Assembly (NCBI GenBank): GCA_016946835.1
Contig: JACVTC010000056.1
Span: 416,001 to 480,000, forward strand
Reading direction: 5' to 3'
Source: Neocallimastix lanati (nom. inval.)
Taxonomy: Eukaryota > Neocallimastigomycota > Neocallimastigomycetes > Neocallimastigales > Neocallimastigaceae
DNA length: 64,000 bases
Under the pieces are notes generated by a model. That model made no database searches. It was not told where the DNA came from and was given only the letters and a program-made list of their open reading frames with translations. Made by a program: the position numbers and the translations under genes. Of the stretch, positions 55,152 through 64,000 are shown in pieces (positions within the stretch are counted from its first letter, which is position 1; each line of letters opens with the position of its first letter).

Positions 55152-56195
55152 ATGAGTGAAAAAAGGAATATAACGAATACTGTTGAAGAAACAGTAAATA
55201 CATTAAACCAAATAAATACAGTAAACATAGCAAATAAACCAACTACTACAAAACACCTATTAACATCAAATAACTACAGACTATGGTTAACGGATATGGA
55301 TCTTTTATTAGTTATTAATGATGTTGATGACTATGTTTACGAAGAAAAGATAAAAGTTATAAAGAAAAACAAAATAGCTAAAGAAAATCTAAAGAAATAT
55401 AAAAAGGTTAGAGGTTGTGATGACCTATATTATGAAAAAGACGTCACAAAAGAAATGATAAAGCTAGATTCTTTAGCTAAGCATCTGATAAACAATAGCA
55501 TATCAGATGAAATCAAAATTAAATTAGATTTTCAAAGATCTAGTGCCTATCAAATTTGGAACATTTTAAAAGCAAGTAATACTAGATCAAATGAAGAAAG
55601 GAAATTAGAATTAAAAAATAAGTTAAAGAATATGAAATATAACAAAGAAAATGATATTTCATTATTTATTGAAGAAATGAACAACATTTTCAATGAATTA
55701 AGTAGTCTTGAAATGGAAATCAGCGATGAGAAGAAATTTGAATATCTTTATCTCGCTCTTCCATATGAAATAACATTGGAAGTTAACATAATGGACCACG
55801 ATGGGAAATGGGAAGATGTTACCAAATGTCTAAAAAAGAAGGTCCCTAAGCTAAAATATCTTAAGGAACTTAGAAAAGAAAATAACCACAAGAATAATAC
55901 AGTAATAAACGTTAACTCAATGACCAAGAAAAATAGATTCACACCAAGAAACAACAGAGGAAGAAAAAGATGTTATATATGTAACAAGCTAGGACATATA
56001 GCACGGGACTGTTGGCATAATGAGAAGAACAAAAGAAAAAAGAACAATAATATCAAAGCCAACAACGCAAGTATAAACAAAGAGGATGATGGGTATTGCG
56101 AATTTGCTGATGCTCAAATAAGCCTCAAAGATTACAATTCAGATGAAGATATCCAATCCTCATACTCCGTTCGACCGAGGCGTGGACGCTATTAA
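55152..56195 (+). CDS. gag: Gag polyprotein of copia element 2
   Basis: 347 residues starting MSEKRNITNTVEETVNTLNQ, only 23 nt after the LTR. Core: LLTSNNYRLWLTDMDLLL (copia gag N-terminal pattern), a long charged helical middle and YLYLALPYEITLEVNIMDHD. One CCHC zinc knuckle, CYICNKLGHIARDC, lies near residues 275-288. The tail is more basic and less Asn-rich than that of element 1. Gag ends at 56193-56195. The last 16 codons overlap pol, and the CCG-AGG-C heptamer lies 4 codons before the stop. Confidence 0.9.
   Translation: MSEKRNITNTVEETVNTLNQINTVNIANKPTTTKHLLTSNNYRLWLTDMDLLLVINDVDDYVYEEKIKVIKKNKIAKENLKKYKKVRGCDDLYYEKDVTKEMIKLDSLAKHLINNSISDEIKIKLDFQRSSAYQIWNILKASNTRSNEERKLELKNKLKNMKYNKENDISLFIEEMNNIFNELSSLEMEISDEKKFEYLYLALPYEITLEVNIMDHDGKWEDVTKCLKKKVPKLKYLKELRKENNHKNNTVINVNSMTKKNRFTPRNNRGRKRCYICNKLGHIARDCWHNEKNKRKKNNNIKANNASINKEDDGYCEFADAQISLKDYNSDEDIQSSYSVRPRRGRY
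56175..56181 (+). promoter_or_regulatory. Candidate +1 ribosomal frameshift site CCG-AGG-C
   Basis: In the gag frame CCG AGG is followed by C. A +1 slip re-pairs on CGA and continues with GGC in the pol frame. It corresponds to GGG-AGG-C in element 1 and to the known Ty1 heptamer CUU-AGG-C. Function inferred. Confidence 0.6.
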
Positions 56196-59100
56196 AGCAG
56201 AAAATAACATGCCGAGACAAAACCTCAGTTATTATGTGACTGCCCCATCAACTAAAGCGAAGCTACCAAGTAATATAGTCAGTTGGACAATTGACTCCGG
56301 AGCCACCTATCACATGACAAATGCATTATCAAGTTTAATAGATAAGATAAGGTGTGAAGAAATAATCCAATTCGCTGACGGAGGTACAGTTACTGCTACG
56401 TACAAAGGTACGTACGTAGGCTATATTAACAATAATGAAATTACATTACGAAATGTATTATATATTCCTAAATTCAAAAGAAGTTTGTTGTCAATAGACA
56501 ACTTAAGTGAAGAAGGTTATAAAACAATATTTTACAATTTTAATAATAAAAATTTAGTTACCATTTACAACAAAGAAGGCAAAAGGATATTTACTACCAA
56601 ATCTAATAAATCCAAAATATATAAAGTATGGACTTTCAAAAATAAAATAGAATATAATAGGGACAACAACAAAAAGACTATTACATGTGACAATATTATA
56701 AAAGCTTTTAACACAGAAAACATGGAGCTATGGCACCGCCGTCTTGGCCACTTTTATATAGATAACATTAAGGAAAAATTAAATAATATAAACATACAAA
56801 ATAAATGTATAATATGTGCGTCCAAGATGAGAAATAAACCTTATAACAAAGCAAGAAACAAATCAAAAGAGCCGTTTGAACTTATACATATGGATACAGT
56901 GTCATCCCTAGATAGCTCCATATATGGAAATAAATATTTCTTAAGTATATTAGATGATTATACCAGGTACGGATGGGTCTTTTTTATGAACTCAAAAGCC
57001 GAAGTGTTCAATATTTTCAGAAAATGGTATAAGAAAGTCACCAACATTTTCAACAAAAATATTAAATATATACGAACCGACAATGGTACTGAGTTTACAA
57101 ATAATAACTTTAGGAAATTTTGTGAAGAAAATGGTATTGAACAACAATTTTCAATACCTTACAACCCACAGCAAAACGGAAGAGCCGAACGTTTTCAAGA
57201 AACCCTCATTTATAACGCCACCGCCATGCTCAAAGACGGTAAGCTAAATCATAAATATTGGGAAGATGCTGTAAGGACAGCAAATTACATTCATAATAGG
57301 TTACCACATAATGGTAACAACAACAAAGTGCCTTTTGAGGAATTATATCAAGAAAAGGTCGATTATGAAAAGTTTAGAGTATTTGGTTGCCAAGTTTACT
57401 TTTATATCCCAAAACAATTTAGGCGAAAATTCAACGGAACCTCCCTTCCTGGAATATTTTTAGGATATGATGATAAAAATCCAACAGCCTACATAATATA
57501 TGATACTACAAATAATAAAATAGTCCTTTCAAGGACAGTTGAATTCTTCGAAGATACCCCTGGTAATATTTCCGCACCTTCTACAAGACCAGAAATATAT
57601 AACTTTGAGGTTAATATGGAAGAATACGATGAAAATAACAAAAATACAGTATTACTCCAAGACTATAATAACAAAAATAAGGAACATGAAAATAAAGAGA
57701 CAACAGAAAATAGAGAAGAAAATAAAAATAATAACAATATAAATAATAATGATAACTTAAATAATTTAAATAATAATTATTTAGAAAATAATAATTTAAA
57801 TAATAATAATAATATAAATAATAATTATCCAAATGATAATAATTTAAATAAATATAATTTTAATAAAAATTATTTAAATGATAATAATATTAATTTTACT
57901 TATAGTCCTAATCCAAATAAAAATTTTCCCCAATCAACCAATATAATTGACCCATATAAAAATTATAATAATTATAATATTTTACCTTTAAATAATTTAA
58001 ATAGTAATATAAGTAGCAATTTACCTTTTGCAGAAAACTTAAATCCGGCCATTTACAATTATAATGCTGGATTTATAAATCCTAATTTAAATTATTTAAA
58101 TAAAAATAATTATATTCAAAATGAAAATTATAATAATTTTCTAAATGAATATAAGGGTCATTTATATTTAAATGATAATAATTTAAATAATAATTATATT
58201 AATAAAATTATAAATTATGAAAATAATGCTCAAAATTCATCAAATTCAGGAAATTTAAACAATAAAAATTCAGAAGATAATTCTCAAGGTAAATATAATT
58301 TAATTAACAACATAAACAATAAAAATGATAAAATGGAACAATCCATACATAATTCAAATTGTAATGATAACGTTATGAATGGAAATTCAAGTTCCATTGA
58401 TAATAATTATGTAAAAAATAATTATATTCCAAATAATAATTTATATAAAAATAATTTTAATACAAAAATGAGAATTAATAATTTATATGATGGTCAGTCG
58501 AATATGAACGATGTCCAACGTATAAATAATAATTCTAATATAAACAAAGAATTAAATTCAAATATAAAAAATGAATTAAATTCAAATGTAAGCAAAGAAT
58601 TAAATTCAAAAGTAAACAAAGAATTAAATTCAAAAGTAAACAAAGAATTAAATTCAAATATAAAAAATGAATTAAATTCAAATGTAAACAAAGAATTAAA
58701 TTCAAATGTAAACAAAGAATTAAATTCAAAAGTAAACAAAGAATTAAATTCAAATATAAATAATGAATTAAATTCAAATGTAAACAAAGAATTAAATTCA
58801 AATGTAAACAAAGAATTAAATTCAAATGAAAATAAAGAATTAAATTCAAATGAAAATAAAGAATTAAATAAATTAGATATGAATAATAAATCAAATAATT
58901 CTACAATATCAAATATTAATAATGATAAAGAAACACCAGATAAAACAAATAATAAGAAAACAAGTAAACGTAAAGGAAAGAGAAAACTTGATTCAGAAAC
59001 AAAACCTGAATCAAAGAAATTAAAATCATCAAATTTAAAGGACAAGAACGTTAAACGGAAAGGTAAGAGAAAACTTGATTCTGAATTAAAACCAGAATCA

Positions 59101-60696
59101 AAGAAAATAAAATCATTTGATTTAATGGATATAATAGAAGATAATTTTTCTTTATTATCTACAAAGGAGGAGCTGTGTGAACCCTATAATTATCCTGATA
59201 TATTCAATAAAATTGATAAAAATGAATGGTTACAAGCAGTCAAGGAGGAATTAAACAGCATGAAAAACTTAAAAGTTTATAAGAAAGTTGATAGGGTACC
59301 CAAGGGTAGTAATATAATAACACCAAAGTGGGTGTTCAGATACAAATATAATTCAGACAATAGTATAAATAAAAGAAAAGCAAGACTGGTAGCCAGAGGT
59401 TTTACACAAAAACAAGGCATTGATTATAATGAGACGTTCTCGCCCACATTGAAACAGGACTCTTTGAGAATAGCAACTGCTATTGCATCAGCCAATAACT
59501 TTAATATATATCAAATTGATATAAAATCAGCCTACCTAAACGCTACACTAAACGAAGATGTTTATATGGAAATTCCAGAAGGTGCTGAAGATTATAAAAA
59601 TGGCTATTGGAAACTAAATAAAGCCTTGTACGGTTTGAAACAGTCTGGTCGTTTGTGGAACGAGACTTTAAATGAAAAACTTATAAATATTGGTTTTAAT
59701 AGACTTCGAAGTGAACCATGCATTTACGTTAAAATGAATGATCGGAATAAAATTATTTGTCTTCTTACAGTTTATGTAGATGATATATTATTAACAGGTA
59801 ATGAACATGAAGTATATAAAACAAAACATTTATTAAAAAATTATTTTAACATAACTGATATAGGTCCTGTGGATACAATCATTGGCGTTAAATTTATAAA
59901 AGAAAAGGACGGCTATCTATTGCAACAACATAAATATCTAGAGAATATATTAAGAAAATTTGATATAGATAAGTATAAAATATCTTCAAATATGATACCA
60001 GAAGAAAATGAAGAATTAAGAAAAAGAAAATTCAATATCACGAAATACCAACAAGCTATAGGTAGTTTATTATATCTCGCGATATGTACTAGACCGGATA
60101 TCTTATTTCCTGTGAATAAAGCTTCCAGAAAAGCCAAAGATCCAAATTATGAAGATTGGTATAATGTCATCAAAATATTTAGATACCTCAAGGGAAAACC
60201 TAATTATGGTTTAAGGTATTCAGGAAACTTAAAATTAAATGTTTATGTAGATGCAGATTACGGAGGAGATGTAGAGTCTAGAAAATCTACTACGGGTTAT
60301 ATAATTAAAATAGGTTCAGGACCTACCTCATGGTATTCAAAATTACAACACTGTGTATCTGTATCTTCTGCCGAAAGTGAATATTATGGAATAAATGAAT
60401 GCGCTAGACATTGCTTGTGGTATGAAAATGTATTAAATGAATTAAAATTAAATTGTAATTGTATAACAATAAATGTAGATAATAAAGCTGCCATTTATAA
60501 TTGCGAAAATGAAACTATTAACCCAAGATCTAGACACATAGACATAAAATATCACCACACAAGAGATCTTATTAAAGAAAATAAAATAAAACTAAAATAT
60601 ATAAAGTCTGAAGATAATCTAGCCGATGGTTTTACAAAGTATCTTAATACATATCTATTAAATAAATTTAGAGATTCTATTATGGTGAAGTGTTAG
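56179..60696 (+). CDS. pol: Pol polyprotein of copia element 2 (PR-IN-RT-RNase H)
   Basis: About 1505 residues to TAG 60694-60696, no internal stop. Protease: TIDSGATYHM (about 56286). Integrase: LWHRRLGHF ... CIICAS zinc finger (about 56729-56822), then HMDTVSS (about 56888), RTDNGTEF (about 57074) and QQNGRAERF (about 57170) for the D,D,E residues. An Asn-rich linker follows (about 57715-58930), including 14 tandem 8-residue units. Two basic copies of KRKGKRKLDSE.KPESKK lie at about 58970 and 59056, a duplicated nuclear-localisation-like motif. Reverse transcriptase: KWVFRYKYN, QIDIKSAYLNA, YVDDILLTG (about 59775). RNase H: YVDADYGGD (about 60244), SSAESEYY, DNKAAI. Intact by eye. Confidence 0.93.
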   Translation, partial: GVDAIKAENNMPRQNLSYYVTAPSTKAKLPSNIVSWTIDSGATYHMTNALSSLIDKIRCEEIIQFADGGTVTATYKGTYVGYINNNEITLRNVLYIPKFKRSLLSIDNLSEEGYKTIFYNFNNKNLVTIYNKEGKRIFTTKSNKSKIYKVWTFKNKIEYNRDNNKKTITCDNIIKAFNTENMELWHRRLGHFYIDNIKEKLNNINIQNKCIICASKMRNKPYNKARNKSKEPFELIHMDTVSSLDSSIYGNKYFLSILDDYTRYGWVFFMNSKAEVFNIFRKWYKKVTNIFNKNIKYIRTDNGTEFTNNNFRKFCEENGIEQQFSIPYNPQQNGRAERFQETLIYNATAMLKDGKLNHKYWEDAVRTANYIHNRLPHNGNNNKVPFEELYQEKVDYEKFRVFGCQVYFYIPKQFRRKFNGTSLPGIFLGYDDKNPTAYIIYDTTNNKIVLSRTVEFFEDTPGNISAPSTRPEIYNFEVNMEEYDENNKNTVLLQDYNNKNKEHENKETTENREENKNNNNINNNDNLNNLNNNYLENNNLNNNNNINNNYPNDNNLNKYNFNKNYLNDNNINFTYSPNPNKNFPQSTNIIDPYKNYNNYNILPLNNLNSNISSNLPFAENLNPAIYNYNAGFINPNLNYLNKNNYIQNENYNNFLNEYKGHLYLNDNNLNNNYINKIINYENNAQNSSNSGNLNNKNSEDNSQGKYNLINNINNKNDKMEQSIHNSNCNDNVMNGNSSSIDNNYVKNNYIPNNNLYKNNFNTKMRINNLYDGQSNMNDVQRINNNSNINKELNSNIKNELNSNVSKELNSKVNKELNSKVNKELNSNIKNELNSNVNKELNSNVNKELNSKVNKELNSNINNELNSNVNKELNSNVNKELNSNENKELNSNENKELNKLDMNNKSNNSTISNINNDKETPDKTNNKKTSKRKGKRKLDSETKPESKKLKSSNLKDKNVKRKGKRKLDSELKPESKKIKSFDLMDIIEDNFSLLSTKEELCEPYNYPDIFNKIDKNEWLQAVKEELNSMKNLKVYKKVDRVPKGSNIITPKWVFRYKYNSDNSINKRKARLVARGFTQKQGIDYNETFSPTLKQDSLRIATAIASANNFNIYQIDIKSAYLNATLNEDVYMEIPEGAEDYKNGYWKLNKALYGLKQSGRLWNETLNEKLINIGFNRLRSEPCIYVKMNDRNKIICLLTVYVDDILLTGNEHEVYKTKHLLKNYFNITDIGPVDTIIGVKFIKEKDGYLLQQHKYLENILRKFDIDKYKISSNMIPEENEELRKRKFNITKYQQAIGSLLYLAICTRPDILFPVNKASRKAKDPNYEDWYNVIKIFRYLKGKPNYGLRYSGNLKLNVYVDADYGGDVESRKSTTGYIIKIGSGPTSWYSKLQHCVSVSSAESEYYGINECARHCLWYENVLNELKLNCNCITINVDNKAAIYNCENETINPRSRHIDIKYHHTRDLIKENKIKLKYIKSEDNLADGFTKYLNTYLLNKFRDSIMVKC
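58549..58874 (+). repeat. Coding minisatellite, 14 units of 24 bp, in pol of element 2
   Basis: Each unit encodes NVNKELNS or a variant (NIKNELNS, KVNKELNS, NENKELNS). The period of 24 bp keeps frame and explains the long open antisense frames there. Confidence 0.95.
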
Positions 60697-60719
60697 TCAC
60701 AATTGAACTTTAGGAGGAG

Positions 60720-60971
60720 TGTTAAAAATAAAGTTCAAATAGTATAGTAATTTATATTATATATATTTAAATCTCTATGTATGTATGTATGTATGTGGCT
60801 TAATACATATAATATTAATATGAAGTTATTGTGTAATTGATGTAGTAAAAAACTAATACATGTAATTAGTATAAAATAAAATAATAATTTAATAATTAAA
60901 TAAAATAGAACTTAAATAAATAAAAAAAAAAAAATAAAAAAAATAAAATAAAATAAAAATAAAAAACAAAA
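60720..60971 (+). repeat. 3' LTR of copia element 2
   Basis: 252 bp, identical by eye to 54877-55128 including lengths of the A runs; preceded by AGGAGGAG and followed by the AATTT duplication. Confidence 0.92.
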
Positions 60972-60976
60972 AATTT

Positions 60977-63718
60977 GAAAAATATTTAAAAGAGAAATAA
61001 ACAATTCAATCATTAAAATTCTTAAAATTTAATTATAAATTATAATTATTATTATTTTTTATATTCAATTATAAGAAATTTTAATGTTAAAAATATTAAA
61101 CTATAAATTCTAAAGTATTTCCAATAAATATTATTTAAGATTAAACAAAAAAAAAAAAAGACTCTTAACTTTAAATGATAAAACTTTAATAATATTACAG
61201 TTATAAAAAATATTTATTTATATATTCATTTAATCCATTATTATTTCTAATTTCATAATCATACATTATTTTTTACTTCTTTGTTATATTATTTAATAAT
61301 TATTAGATCTGTGAAATAATTAATATATAAATATTTTTTCATTTTTTCATTTTTTTTTTAAAAAATATTTATAAATAGAAATAATTAAAAATAGAAATTT
61401 TGATTATATAAATCTTAAATAATATTAATTGTACTTTTTAGATCAAATTATTAAAATGTAATTAAAATTTATTTTTATTATATCTTATATTTTTTCTTAT
61501 TACTTCTTATTTAATTCGTTTTATAAATATTATATATAATTTTTTTTTTTTTTTGAGTATTCTTTATAAATAATAAGTTATTACTTAATAAATGATATTT
61601 AATACAGTTAATATTATTGACGTAATAAAATATTGAATAGGTTAAGGTTATATATATAGTAAATTTAAAAAGATATTTGTAAAAAATATTGAATAGGTTA
61701 AGATTACTTAATAAATTTTAAAGAATATTTTTTTTATTATAAATTTATTTTTTTTCCATTAATATTGTACATTATTATATATTTCATATTATATATAAAT
61801 TTAATATTTAAATAATTGTATTAAAAAGAATTTTTTTGTTATAATTAGTATTGTTTTGATTTGAAATAATAAATAATAAATAATTAAATAATAAATAATA
61901 AATAATAAATAATAAATAATAAATAATAATAAATAAATAATAAATAATAAATCATAAATAATAAATCATAAATAATAAATAATAAAATAATAAATAATAA
62001 ATAATAAATAATAAATAATAAATAATAAATAATAAAAAATAATAAATAATAAATAATGAATAATAAATAATAAATAATAAATAATAAATAATAAATAACA
62101 ATAAATACTATTAAATCCTATTTATATATACTATTAAATAGTATATATTATTTATTTTTAATTTTATTAATTTCGATATTAAATTTATATATATTTATTA
62201 ATGTATATAATAACATAGTCTGATTGATAATAACAAATCTTAATATTATTTTTTTATATTAATTATTTAAATTTTTTCAATTTATTAAATTTTTAGCTTT
62301 TATTTTATTTTAATTTTTATTTTTATTTCTTTAAAAAAATAAAAAGAAAAATACTAATAAAAAAGTAAAACTAATAAAGTAATAATAATAATATACTATT
62401 TTATTTCATTTTTATATATTATTATAACAGATTATTATATGTATAATTAAGTTATTTTTTTTTCTCAATTGAAAAAAAAAGAAAATAAGTTATAATAAAG
62501 AGTACAGTTCAAAATATAAAATAATAGAACAAAAAAAAAAAAAAGTAAAAAAAAAAAAAATCAAGAAGATAAAAAGATTGAACATACATTTTATGTTTAT
62601 GTTTATATATTTATATACGTTTATTATAAATTAGAGGAGAAAGTTTGATAAATATATTTCTATATAAATTTATTATTTATTTTAAAATATAAATACATTT
62701 AATAAAATAATAATAATAATAACAATAATAATTGTAATAACAATTGTATTAATAGTTTTAAGAATTAATATCAATTACAAAATATATTTTTTAAAAAAAT
62801 AATAGTATGAAAGATAAATAAAAATTGTCAATAATCAATATTAATATTTATGAATATAAAAAAAAAAATTGTTTGGAAAAATAAATATATATTATATTTA
62901 ATATTTGAAATAATGGTTATTTTATATATTCGAAATAAATGATATTTTAATATTATTGTTAAAGATAATATACTATAAATTTTCGAAAAAAAAAAAAAAA
63001 AGAACTAAAAAATAAAAAGTTTTTAATATAGTCGACTTAGTCTTCAATTAATTTAAAATATTCTATAGATTAAATAAAAAGAATATTTATATAAATAATT
63101 ATAAAATTATAAATTAACAATTAGATTTATGATAAAAGATGTAAGATAAATCATTCAAAGTTCATTCATTAATTGTGCAATAATTGTTATATTTTTATAA
63201 ATAAATATAAATCAACGTAGAATATATTAAAACAAAAATAATGATAATAATAGAAAAAAAAAAAATAGAAACTTTACTACAAATATTTATTTATTTTTTT
63301 TATAATATTTTTTTTTTAGCAAATTTTGATTTATTATTTCTATTCTTATTTTTTTTTTTTTATTTTGTTTTAATTATATTTAAATAATATACACTAATTT
63401 ATTTTTTTTTGTTTATTTTTATATATATTATATATTATTATTAAATATTATTAACTATTATAATAAAATAAATAATACCAATATTTAAAACTATATATAA
63501 ATATATATATAACAACTACAAATATTATTTTATAATAATACTATTATTATAAAAATTTATTAAATATATATTAATAATAAAAATAAAGCTAATAATATTC
63601 ATATTCATTCAATTAATAGAATAGACAAATTATTTATATTATTTATTCTTTTTTTATTTTTTATTTTTTAATTTTTTTTAGTATATTTTTTCATAAAATA
63701 TTATAAATATTTTTAAAT
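60977..63718. other. AT-rich intergenic region upstream of the PKA-R-like gene
   Basis: No gene seen. TTGAATAGGTTAAGRTTA is repeated near 61633 and 61691. A heptamer satellite lies at 61865-62100. The remainder is poly-A/T. The last few hundred bases probably contain the promoter of the gene at 63719. Confidence 0.6.
61865..62100. repeat. Satellite array of heptamer AATAAAT
   Basis: About 33 copies of TAATAAA with variants (TCATAAA, AAAATAA). Same unit and orientation as 44775-45235. Confidence 0.93.
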
Positions 63719-64000
63719 ATGGATAATAAAGAAAAAAAAGAACTTTCACCTGATTCCGAGGAAATTTTAAAGGAATTAGAAAAGGAATTATTGGAACACC
63801 AACCACAAGATGTTGTACAATTTTGTGCTACGTATTTCCATTATAAGCTTAAGGAACAAAGAGCTCAGTTGATCTCTTTAGGTAATTTAATGGAACAATT
63901 TTAAAAAAAAATATATTTATAGTAATAATAATAATACTATTATTATTATATTTAGTATTTATATATTTATACATATATAAAAACGATAACTAATAATAAT
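63719..64000 (+). CDS. PKA regulatory subunit-like protein, first exon only
   Basis: Starts MDNKEKKELSPDSEEILKEL. The residues ELEKELLEHQPQDVVQF and CATYFHYKLKEQRAQL form an RIIa dimerisation/docking domain: two amphipathic helices with the QPxDVxQFCAxYFxxKLxEQR pattern of cAMP-dependent protein kinase regulatory subunits. Exon 1 probably ends at 63881 (TTTAG before GTAATT). The frame continues only a few codons further to a stop, as expected for reading into an intron. The inhibitor site and cyclic-nucleotide-binding domains would lie outside the window. Another RIIa-domain protein is possible, but the close motif match and N-terminal position favour PKA-R. Confidence 0.75.

Larger units (their letters stand above)
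54872..60976 (+). mobile_element. Complete Ty1/copia LTR retrotransposon (element 2) with 5-bp target duplication
   Basis: The two 252-bp LTRs (54877-55128 and 60720-60971) look identical. They are flanked by AATTT (54872-54876 and 60972-60976). The primer-binding site abuts the 5' LTR. Gag and pol are open and overlap in the +1 arrangement. The purine tract AGGAGGAG directly precedes the 3' LTR. It belongs to the same family group as element 1 but is clearly a different lineage: protein motifs are similar, LTR sequences are not. It looks recent and structurally intact. Confidence 0.95.

Noticed and set aside
58494-59045. 183-codon antisense ORF rich in Phe and Leu
   Set aside because: Mirror of the 24-bp coding minisatellite in pol of element 2; composition follows the repeat.

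Overview
The window is extremely AT-rich eukaryotic DNA. Intergenic stretches approach pure A/T and are full of poly-A/T tracts, (ATT)n arrays and short-period satellites. Genes are islands of higher GC, split by many short AT-rich introns with GT...AG borders. Gene content (cytosolic tRNA synthetase, COPI subunit, ubiquilin, PKA-type docking domain), Asn/Lys-rich low-complexity protein regions and a dense load of Ty1/copia, MULE and LINE sequences fit an anaerobic gut fungus (Neocallimastigomycota). That placement is an inference from composition and gene style; a dictyostelid-like AT-rich protist is the main alternative.

Layout. 1-2790 (-): cytosolic methionyl-tRNA synthetase, 3' end outside the window. 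3415-9197: complete Ty1/copia retrotransposon with identical LTRs. 10224-11556 (+): coatomer epsilon subunit. 13296-16077 (-): ubiquilin/Dsk2. About 16.55-18.3 kb: MULE relic (-). 18589-19022 (+): small secreted Cys-rich protein with a frameshift. 21159-26813 (+): an 18-exon gene joining RRM-like sequence, an Asn/Lys-rich linker and a WD40-like half. 27.88-28.55 kb: copia gag relic. 28.6-29.75 kb (-): LINE relic. 31025-32425 (-): medium-chain NAD(P)H oxidoreductase. 32.4-46.9 kb: long gene-poor region with satellites, retroelement debris and a second MULE relic (41.3-42.4 kb). 46965-48401 (+): secreted PI-PLC X-domain protein. 49874-52984 (-): aspartate aminotransferase. 53.7-54.5 kb: two unusually GC-rich non-genic islands. 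54877-60971: second complete copia element. 63719-end (+): first exon of a PKA regulatory-subunit-like protein.

The cellular genes are housekeeping genes with no operon-like logic. The more unusual material is the pair of intact copia elements. They share a primer-binding site matching the anticodon arm of tRNA-Lys(CUU), so a half-tRNA primer is likely. Both also carry a Ty1-like AGG-C +1 frameshift site and Asn-rich expansions between integrase and reverse transcriptase. The other standout is the RRM/Asn-rich/WD40 gene, whose intron phases are consistent across all 17 introns and which includes a 12-nt microexon. Splice sites throughout were read by eye from GT/AG and phase and have no transcript support.
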